A DNA stretch of 64,000 nt, from NCBI RefSeq assembly GCF_017591425.1, contig NW_024465369.1, forward strand, positions 30,403,501 through 30,467,500, written 5' to 3'. The stretch comes from Ochotona curzoniae (taxonomy: Eukaryota; Chordata; Mammalia; Lagomorpha; Ochotonidae). This document shows positions 56,090 to 64,000 of the stretch, piece by piece; positions within the stretch are counted from its first letter, which is position 1, and each line of letters opens with the position of its first letter. Position numbers and translations under genes: made by a program. Below the pieces are notes generated by a model. It was not told where the DNA came from. It ran no database searches and saw only the letters and a list, made by a program, of their open reading frames with translations.

Positions 56090-57035
56090 TTGCACTGAAG
56101 TTTCAGGGCTGCAGGTCCTTCTATTCTTCCTTTCACCTCCTTTCTTTTTGGAATGATTTTGCTGGATTTGGAATTTTGAGTGGATGTGGTTTAGTTTGTT
56201 TGTTTTGCTTATGCTTTTGCTGCCAGCAATGTAAAGAGGTTATTGCACTGTTGCCGAACCTTCATACGTTTTGATGAGAGCATTTCATAAATTTTGATGA
56301 TAACATTTCACAGATTTGAAATTAATTTTTTTTCTGTATGGTACCATGCTATTTTTGTGTGGTGACTTCCAGTATTTTCTCTTTACCTGTGGCCTCATCT
56401 GTTTATGAACTGTTGAAGTCTTTCTGATTTCATATTTGCTTGTTTGGGGTTCTTAAGCTGCTCAAGTCTGTATGTTTATATCTTTTATCAGATTTGAGAA
56501 GTTGTAAATTGTTACTTCTCCTAAGATTTTATTTTTCCCCATTCTGATTGTCTTTTCTGTGACTCATGTATTGTTAGATTAAAATTGTTTTACAGCGTCT
56601 CAAAAGTCAGGTTATTTTTCTGTTCTTTCTCTGTGTTTCAGATTGCGTGGTTCATTCATTGCATTTTCTTTTTTTCCCCATGTCTTTCCCATGCTTTCCC
56701 TGCTGTTCATCAGCATGGTTTACATCTATTTGTGTAAGACTCTGGGTTCCTTTTTCTTTTTCACTTTGAAAAAAGTTCGTGTTTTGGTTATTTGGCAGTT
56801 TACTTTGCCTCAAATTGTAGCCTTTTTTGCCTGCGGTGGCTTCAGTCTTGGATCAGTCCTCAAAACTTTAGTTCCTAGCTGTGCTCAGTTTATCTTGCAC
56901 ATTTATGGTTCAGAAGTCAGCCAGAATCTTGCTGGATCTGCACACAAAATTAGAGTTTCTTCCCTGGGCTTTTCCCTTCCCTACTTCTTTAGTCATTCTC
57001 TGATTTTCCCAGGCTCCTTCTCTTGGCTTCCACAA
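56090..57035 (-). mobile_element. Ancient L1M-type 3' region, antisense
   Basis: TGCTGGATTTGGAATTTTGA, GTATTTTCTCTTTACCTGTG, GTTTGGGGTTCTTAAGCTGC, CAGATTTGAGAAGTTGTAAA and TTATTTTTCCCCATTCTGAT are ordered landmarks of old antisense L1. Beyond 56640 similarity is weaker. The 131-codon frame inside is incidental. Confidence 0.7.
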
Positions 57036-57663
57036 TGAGAAAGAGAATGTGTTTTTCTAAAGGAGTTTTACCTGCTGTTTTAATTGTATCTGACATCAGG
57101 GCAGTGCTGCAAAATAAACATACCAACAGATAAGGAGCTTGTTTCTTGTTCATTAGTTGCCTCAACTTCTGGCTCCCCTCCAAAGTCTATTTGTTTTTTT
57201 TTTTTTCAATCTCCAGAGCTCTTAGTAAGTGTTTTATTTATTTTGTTTAGTTGAGGAGTGCTGGTGGCATTAGCATGTTGCATGGTTTTTAAAGATGAAA
57301 ACGTGTGTTTGGCAAGATTTCATTCTTCTACATCAGAAGCAGAACTCTCCTGGCAGTTATGTTTTAGTTGATGTCTTTACTAAGGTGGTTGTACATGCAC
57401 AGACAGCTGTCAGGAATTTACTAAACATTTTATCTGATTTTTCCCTGATGATAATGTTTGAAACTCCGTAGTGTGAAATCACAACCCAGAGAGTGATACA
57501 GTGTACTTATCTCTTATACAGTTCCCATTTCGTTTGTACTTATTTGTGCACTTATGTGGGTTATTCAATTCTAAATAATTTTCACACAAATGTAGGTTTG
57601 TGTAGCTGCATTCACAGACTTACTATACTTTGGAAAGTGCAGAAATTGAGACAGAAAGGACTT
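57036..57663. other. Unassigned intronic sequence
   Basis: No gene or repeat recognised. A T12 run lies near 57196. Confidence 0.45.
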
Positions 57664-57940
57664 GGGGCAGGGGACATTATGCATTATTGGGTAAAGCTGC
57701 CACCTGTGATATGGCATTCCCTATGGCAGGTTCATGTCCCAACTGTTCCACTTTTGATCCAGCTGTTTGCTAATGGCCAATCAGTAGATCAGTATCCTGC
57801 TGAAGGTCATGGTTCCTGCCTTCTGCCTGGCCCAGTCCTGACCATCTGAGAAGTAAACCCATGAATGGAAGATCTGTCTGTCTTTTTGTCTTCTCCCTCT
57901 GTAATTTTTACTTTCAAGTAAATAAATGAGTCTTTATAAA
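57664..57940 (+). mobile_element. CSINE copy, old
   Basis: GGGGCAGGGGACATTATGCA head, AACTGTTCCACTTTTGATCC, and a TTTCAAGTAAATAAATGAGT tail. Confidence 0.87.
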
Positions 57941-60299
57941 AATGGACTCAAAGTCTCTGGCCATGCTCCTCACTGAAAAGGATTAAATATTTTAAAATAT
58001 TTAGAAAATGGAATTTACCTTCCATTTAGATTTTTAAAATTATTTGCTCTTCCAGATTGTAGACTTCTTTGAGTACAAGGGTCACTTCATGTTTTGCTTG
58101 CACCTCTTAAACACAATACTGCCCAGTTCTCTGTGCAGACGTTTAACTCAAATTTAAGATACAAATAAATAGAATTGAAAAGTAAAAGCATCTTAGGTGT
58201 TTTTTTGCTTTTTAAACTGAGGCTAGTAATTTTCAATGCTTAGATCATAACTACATTTTTAAAATATGGACATGAAAAATTTTCATACCTGTTTGTTCTT
58301 TTGAATACAATGCTGCTTCCTTTGATTTTTAAAAATCAATTTTAAATGGACATTTCCTGGTAGAAGTGATTATCAAAGCTGGAGAGTGCATATTTCCTTT
58401 TAACTATAGTGTTTGTAGGTGAGAGAATAGTATATTTGTGGAGACAGAGAAAGGGAAAAGGAGAGAGAAAGAGAAAGGAAGATGGCTTTTGTGAACTTAT
58501 TTCTGTTAGAACCAGAATATTATAAAACACAAAATCCAGCTTTTCTCTAATGGAGTGTGGCAGTAGTTGATGAAATTGCATCAGTTGGGTCCCAGGTATT
58601 TTCCATGTAATATACTGTTTGAAAAAATGATGCTGGCGTTGAGTCATATATTATTCAGAAAATAAGCACAAACAAAATACCTGTATTTTCATGCAATTAA
58701 GAATACTTACTAGAAAAATAAGAATGATATGCTTTTCTTCTTCCAGTTAGGATTTGTCATTAATTTCCTGCCTGTTGAATATATGTTTCTGAATCCTGGA
58801 AATTGACTTTCTGTACTGCATAAATTGAAAAGAGAATACCTGGAGAGGTGTTGCCGATGCCTGTAGCAATGTTTTGTGTGGGCAACTTTGATATCATGGC
58901 AACAATTTAGATTAAAATGCATACCTTTTGATATTGGAATGGTCAGTCACCTAGTGATTCTCAAATAACCCTGAGAAAATGTGGATGTTCCAGGAAATTA
59001 AGGCTCATAACTTCTTTGGAAAAGATAGCAAAAGTACTATTTTAGATAAATTCTTTCTTATTCTTTACATCCACTCACTCATCCATCCATCCCTTGTGTC
59101 CATCCATGTATCCATTTGTCCATCCAGAATTCATTGAATGCCTACAGTGTGCCAAAGATGTACATAAAATCATGTATAGCTTAGTAACTCTTCAGAGGAT
59201 TAGCGAAGTTCTATCTATTAGGCATGTTTGTCATGGATCAATTGAATTGTAAGAAGCTTCAACTTTGAACTGGGTTAGTTTCTAGTAAATGAGTCATTCC
59301 TCACATTTTATACACATTCCTGGAAAATCTTCAGATGTTCAAACATCATCAGTGAATCAGAATGTGGTGCTGATGATGCTGTGCTGCCTGGAAGAGAACA
59401 ATCTCCTGCCTCACCTTCGCTGCAGACAGAAGCTGCTCTCTGCTGTGCCCTCTCCTTATCATGCCCCCTCATCCGGCAGTGAGAAGATTAGAGGAGGCAG
59501 TCTGCTGGCCTCTGCACATGTACACTTCCTCCAAGGCCTGGTCCTGCACTCAGAGCATCCCAACTTGTGTGGGAAGAACACATGTTGGTACTGACTACCC
59601 TGAGGAAAGCGTGCACCATGAAGAGCTATCAAAACGGATTGGGGAGCTATAATGGTTAGGACCCCGAGACAAAGCCAGGTGTGAATAAACCTGAATCCCA
59701 ACTGCTTTGTTGGTATGGTCTCATTGTGATCCAGGGCTTGACAGTAAGGGTAGCCATTCTACATTGTGCAAATTGGACCTGCTTTTATTTATTTATTTTA
59801 AAACTTAAAACAAAGTATCAGTCAGGAACCATTTTGTTCATGAATGCAGTGCTATTAACAAGCATACTGGCATGACCGGGACATTGAGGGCACACGTTTG
59901 GAGGTGGGAGTTGGCTGTTATTCAAGTCTACTCAGCTCTGTTTTCTCTTTTGCCTGCTGTGATTTTCTTCATATCCCCTCCCCTTTCCTCTCTTCCCCTC
60001 TCTACACCCCTCCTTCCGTTTTTCTGCTCAGTGTTTTCAGAACTGTTTGAACACACAGGGCTTGGCAGAGCGTAACTGAAACCAGTGAGTTTCTGGGCCC
60101 AGGAAAGTCATGGTGTGTTAATGAAAGAATCTGAAATCCCTATGTGGCTTATGTCAAAGATTTTAGACATAGAGATCATGTGATAGTATCTTTCCACATA
60201 AATTCATTTGTATAGACATATGCATATCCATATGGGATTACTGTGATTTCCTACATATGAGAAGATGGAGGAGTAGAGAATTAATTCTTTTAAAATATA
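57941..60299. other. Unassigned intronic sequence with minor simple repeats
   Basis: A GA-rich tract lies at 58438-58483 (GAAAGGGAAAAGGAGAGAGA), and a CATC-rich stretch at 59070-59125 (CACTCATCCATCCATCCC). Otherwise no gene or named repeat. Confidence 0.45.
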
Positions 60300-60562
60300 T
60301 ATTTAAGATTTATTTTAATTTTTGTTGGAAAGTTAGACATACAGAGAAGAGAGACAGTGAGAAATATCTTCCATCCACTGGCTCACTCCCCAAGTAGCCA
60401 CAATGGTCAGTGCTGAGCCGATCTGAAGCCAGGAGCCAGGAGCTTCATCCAGGTGAATAGGAAGGCATGAGTGCTCAGGCTCTCTTCTGCTGCTTTTCCT
60501 AGGTGCATTAACAGGGGCTGGATTAGAAGTGAATCAGCAGCTTAATCCGAATGTTGGCCCTG
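60300..60562 (-). mobile_element. CSINE copy, old
   Basis: TTAAGATTTATTTTAATTTT tail, CATCCACTGGCTCACTCCCC, AAGCCAGGAGCCAGGAGCTT and AGGTGCATTAACAGGGGCTG. A short body segment is lost before AATGTTGGCCCTG. Confidence 0.87.
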
Positions 60563-61552
60563 AGCATTGTTTTAAAAAAACTCTTCACAAAACATGAGGT
60601 TTAGTTGATAGTTCCTGTGATCAAAAGTTGGCAAGTTTGCAGATTGACATTTTTTTTTTAAGATTTCAATGCTTTTCTTTTTGTGATTTAAGTTCTGAAA
60701 ATGTGGTTTGAGCTTAAAAAGAAGGATTTGGAGGTATTAGCTCTGTTTTTTTTTGTAATGCTTTGATAAGTGGCTGGAGCATGAGAACAGAGGTGAGGAA
60801 GTTACTCATAAAGAGATTCTGTTGAGTAACTTTCTGAATTCCCTTACTGCTGATCCGCAGTTGTGGGGCACCAGACAAGGCCAGCTTGGGAACGCTCTAG
60901 TCCATTAACTTTTCAGCAGCTTTCAATACCATGGCAGCAATAGTGAAAATATGCTTGCTGAAACTGATCAGTTGACCACATTTCGTGATTCTGTCCTGTG
61001 CATGACCCAGCATTGTCATTGGGGTATACCAGGATATAATCATAATTGAACATTTCACTATTTAGAAAAAGTTTGCATCAGATCAGGTTGCCATAAGGAG
61101 TATGATAACAAAATTCAAAAGGGAATTTTAACATAATATGTCCCAAAGTTGTGAAAGTGGGGATGTTAGGAAAGAGCTGGGAGAAAGTCAATTTGGAAGG
61201 AAACCAATTGGAAGAGTTGATTTTTTCCTTCACATCAGACTAATAGTCCCCATTTATCTTAGTTTTTACTTCTGCTGAATCTCATCTACGCCTCACTATA
61301 CCTTATGGTGAGAAGAAAGATCACCTCAAATCAGGAAACTGTCAAGGAAACTCCTTCTAGATGCCTTCTTGTGCTCATGCCCATCAAATTCCATTTTCCC
61401 CCCAGGATAACTGTAACCAGAGCAACAGCTCCATGACTGTTGTTGATCGTGAACACTCAGGATCATTAGAGAAAGGTTATACTTTTGATCAAGAAGGTTG
61501 GGGCACAGATTGGGACTCAGAGACATTTAAGTAAGAGAATTGTGAATGTGTT
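60563..61552. other. Unassigned intronic sequence
   Basis: No gene or repeat recognised. Confidence 0.45.
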
Positions 61553-61842
61553 TAGCCTAGTGACTGGGGTGCCTGTGTCCCAAGGCAGAATGTCTGGGTT
61601 TGATAACCGGTACCAGCTCCTGATTTAAATTTTCTGCTGATGCAGTGTGTGCAAGGCAACAGGGGTGTTTCCTGTAATTAGGTTTCTGCCGCTCGTGTGA
61701 GAGACCTGGAATGAGTTATCAGCTGCTGGCTTTGGCTTTGACTGAAGCCTGGTCCTGACCATGGTGGGCATTTTGTAAGTGAACCAGCAGGTGAATGCTC
61801 TAATTCTCTGTTTCTCAAATAGGCAGGTAAGCCTTAAAAAAA
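61553..61842 (+). mobile_element. CSINE variant copy, old
   Basis: TTAGCCTAGTGACTGGGGTG head, AATGTCTGGGTTTGATAACC, and a TTTCTCAAATAGGCAGGTAA tail. Confidence 0.8.
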
Positions 61843-62536
61843 GAATTGAGAATGTGGAAGGTTTGGAGATATTCCAGTGTGATTTACTGATTAGAAGAGA
61901 GTGAATGTTCTTTCTGCCCAACTTTGTCCCGGAGAGCCCATAGAATAGGTGTTACATCACATTTTCTTTGTAAATAGGTTTCTGTATGTGCAGTATTACA
62001 TTTTTCTTTGAAATGAATTGCTTCACTTCTGCTTGAAGTAGGAGGCAGTGTGGTATTGGTACTATGAATGTAAACTTCATTAATTCTGCTTACAAAAAAG
62101 CTTTGTATGTCTACTGTACTTTAATCACATTGGCTGTTATGTTACTAAGTTTAATCAAAAATTTACCTGTGATCTGTTTTGTGTATTTACTGGTTGTTAC
62201 ATCTGGCCAATACTGGATTAACTTGGGTAATGCTTTCATACAATATTAAGTTTCTTTGTGTTAATAGGAAATGGCAAATGTTACTTCTGAAAATGAGTAT
62301 TTGCAGAACTTCTTTTTCTTGAACATTTTGTCTAAAACAACTTTGAAGTTGTAAATACTTTTTCTTTTTATTGCACTGTAGCTTGAGACCCCACACATTC
62401 CACCTATACTCCTTCAGAGATTCATTCACAGATCAAATAAGACCAAAACTGAGGCTCAGTCTCTCCATTGTTCTCGATATAGACATTGACTTAAGATAGA
62501 AACATCCTACTCGTGCCTATAAACACTCTAGACTTA
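61843..62536. other. Unassigned intronic sequence
   Basis: No gene or repeat recognised. Confidence 0.45.
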
Positions 62537-62860
62537 AAAAAAATCTTTTTATTTGTTTCCTTTTAATTGGAAATTCAGATATACAGAGAGGAGGAGGGAC
62601 AGAGAGAAGATCTTTGGGAGTTGATCACTCCGCAAGTGGCTGCAATGGCCAGAGCTGTGCCAATCTGAAGTTAAGAACCAGGAGTCTCTTCCAGGTCTCC
62701 CATGCAGGTGCAGGGTTCCAAGGCTTTGGGTCACCCTCGACTGCTTTTCCAGGCCACAAACAGGGAGCTGGGTGGGAAACAGGGCCACCGGGATTTGAAC
62801 TGATGCCCATATGGGATCCTGACACTCTAGGCTTTTAAATTGGTCTGGGATATCGTGCTG
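62537..62860 (-). mobile_element. CSINE copy, fairly young, decayed head
   Basis: AAAAATCTTTTTATTTGTTT tail, ATTCAGATATACAGAGAGGA, CAGGTCTCCCATGCAGGTGC and GATGCCCATATGGGATCCTG. The last 30 bases of the head have lost similarity. It is the SINE closest to CERS6 exon 2. Confidence 0.9.
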
Positions 62861-63379
62861 TTTGACACACTTCAGTTCCTTAATGAGAAAAAAGCAAATA
62901 AACACAAAGTGGAGAATTCTAAGAAGCTAGTAGAGATTGGGACTTAATATAGAGTACATAGTGTAGATACCAGAAATGCCACGTTTATGATGAGCAGTGA
63001 TCGGAAGTCCTCTATCTGCAAGCTAAGTAAACAACATCTCATTGTTGAAATGTGACATGACTATTGGAATGTGTTAGTGTGAAACCTATGTGTTATATAA
63101 TTTTTAAATCAGTTTGTTTTATTTGCATAAGCTACTTATACCTGTATATTGTCACGTGATAGTCTGAATCCCATTATAGTTTGAGGACAGGGAATCAGCA
63201 TGTTTTAAAGGAGTTCTCATTATATTACTGCTGGGAGACTGAAGGAGAGAAAAAATCAAGTCTACTTTATGGGTACCAATGTGGTTGTTAGCAAAGCACA
63301 CTCATGAGATCCTACCAGCACTGTACCAGACAATTGAGTAATGTGTAATGGAAGGCGTTAAGAGCAGCTGTAGACAATA
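62861..63379 (+). other. Intron 1 immediately upstream of exon 2, unassigned
   Basis: No repeat or cryptic exon recognised in the last 500 bases before the splice acceptor region. Confidence 0.5.
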
Positions 63380-63404
63380 ACTTCTGACTCTTGTTTGTTT
63401 TTAG
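63380..63404 (+). promoter_or_regulatory. CERS6: 3' splice site of CERS6 intron 1
   Basis: AATAAC, with a candidate branch A at 63380, lies 25 bases before the exon. CTGAC at 63384 is an alternative branch site. CTTGTTTGTTTTTAG gives a strong T-rich tract and AG at 63403-63404. Confidence 0.85.
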
Positions 63405-63510
63405 ATTTGTAGCCAAACCATGTGCCATTGCCCTCAACATTCAGGCCAATGGACCACAAATCGCCCAGCCAAATGCCATTTTGGAAAAGGTCTTCACTGC
63501 AATTACGAAG
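63405..63510 (+). CDS. CERS6: CERS6 exon 2 (ceramide synthase 6)
   Basis: A 106-base coding exon. The first base completes a codon split across intron 1. The next 105 bases encode 35 residues running from [13 protein letters not shown] through [12 protein letters not shown] to FTAITK, and end on a codon boundary. I recognise this as human CERS6 residues about 58-92; it differs clearly from the CERS5 version. CERS6 is a multi-pass ER membrane enzyme that N-acylates sphinganine or sphingosine with a preference for C14-C16 acyl-CoA. The exon covers the end of the first membrane region and the start of the Hox-like domain; the catalytic Lag1p motif lies in later exons outside this window. The reading frame is intact and both splice sites are good. 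The open frame extends into the introns on both sides, but those parts are not coding. Confidence 0.95.
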
Positions 63511-63516
63511 GTATGT
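63511..63516 (+). promoter_or_regulatory. CERS6: 5' splice site of CERS6 intron 2
   Basis: GAAG followed by GTATGT: the exon ends AAG and the donor matches consensus at the invariant GT and most following positions. Confidence 0.88.
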
Positions 63517-64000
63517 CCATCTTGCCCTTGGGTGTGCATTGTCTGTACTACTGTTCCTAGTGCACTGTCATCTCACGCTTTCTTTCTTGGATTTTAAAAA
63601 CCGAGTTGTGCTCAGTCTAAGGCTGGTAAGCATGTTCTCTGCCAGCATGGTAATTAAGCCCAAGCCATAAATGCGGAATAGAGATGGGCATGTTTTCAAC
63701 TTGTGAGTTCTTTCTCAAGTTGATTTTATTTGCTTGTCTGTAAAGAACAGATTTGATTAGGCAATAATTTGATTAGGCACATTCTGTGCCTCTTATTCTC
63801 ATTTGATATGGAGCAATGCTGAAAATGGTTATGTGGGACTTTGTGTGGGTAACTGGGCAGAGTCTTAGAATATAATTCCTTTATGTGTGTTTCTGTCCTT
63901 ATCCATATACCATATTGTGGTAAACTGACCAGTGTGGACAACAATGAAAAGACACAGCGGGAGAAGAAAGATGTTGCCATGTGAGGGATGTTGGATTATG
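63511..64000 (+). other. CERS6: CERS6 intron 2, 5' part
   Basis: No repeat, exon or RNA gene recognised in the 490 bases available. A short TTTGATTAGGCA echo occurs at 63750-63780. Confidence 0.85.

Larger units (their letters stand above)
1..63404 (+). other. CERS6: CERS6 intron 1, 3' part (inferred)
   Basis: The only exon in the window begins at 63405 and encodes CERS6 from about residue 58. Nothing upstream resembles the exon encoding the luminal N-terminus and first membrane segment, and no CpG island is visible. The simplest reading is that all upstream sequence is the large first intron. This rests on gene structure known from other mammals. Content is almost wholly interspersed repeats and AT-rich unique DNA; open frames here are short and mostly repeat translations. 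Confidence 0.8.

Noticed and set aside
56643..57038. 131-codon plus-strand frame rich in Phe, Leu and Ser
   Set aside because: It lies in a T-rich antisense L1 remnant, which naturally gives hydrophobic frames.
63391..63597. 68-codon frame spanning CERS6 exon 2 as a single gene
   Set aside because: The frame starts in the splice-acceptor pyrimidine tract and runs through the donor GTATGT. Only 63405-63510 is coding.

Overview
The window is mammalian nuclear DNA, most likely from a lagomorph and probably a pika (Ochotona). About 45 copies of one SINE family occur on both strands. Each full copy has a tRNA-like head (box B of the form GGTTCTAATCC), a long non-tRNA body, a CT-rich stretch ending in TCTGACTTT, and an (A/T)-rich AATAAATCTTT tail. 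This is the lagomorph C-repeat (CSINE) family. The youngest copies differ from the rabbit version as I remember it, hence pika. There is no bacterial, phage or plasmid sequence, no CpG island, and no long open reading frame apart from repeat translations.

The only protein-coding sequence I can support is one 106-base exon at 63405-63510. It encodes 35 residues starting [11 protein letters not shown] and ending EKVFTAITK, which I recognise as exon 2 of CERS6 (ceramide synthase 6, plus strand). The upstream 63.4 kb is therefore read as the 3' part of a very large CERS6 intron 1. The last 490 bases are the start of intron 2.

Intron 1 is layered repeat sequence. The oldest layer is MIR/L2-like SINE fragments, MaLR LTRs, a MER5-like DNA transposon and many ancient L1 3' ends; all recognised ancient L1 pieces lie antisense to the gene. 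Above these lie CSINE copies from strongly decayed to nearly intact, some nested in the L1s with clear target-site duplications. Two lagomorph-type L1 3' ends are present at 33.8 kb (+) and 47.3 kb (-). Simple repeats include (TG)n at 22.0 kb, (CTGT/TATC)n at 34.8 kb, (CA)24 at 54.7 kb and several polypurine tracts.

The most unusual object is at 42.4-43.63 kb. A minisatellite of about eight 85-base units is joined to about 530 bases of non-repeated sequence that ends, on the minus strand, in an A-rich tail. It looks like one retrotransposed composite unit, comparable in layout to an L1 with 5' monomers or to an SVA-like element. Other structures worth checking are a head-to-head inverted pair of CSINEs at 24.6-25.3 kb and a second abutting pair at 19.25-19.83 kb. 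I found no evidence for a new gene system.
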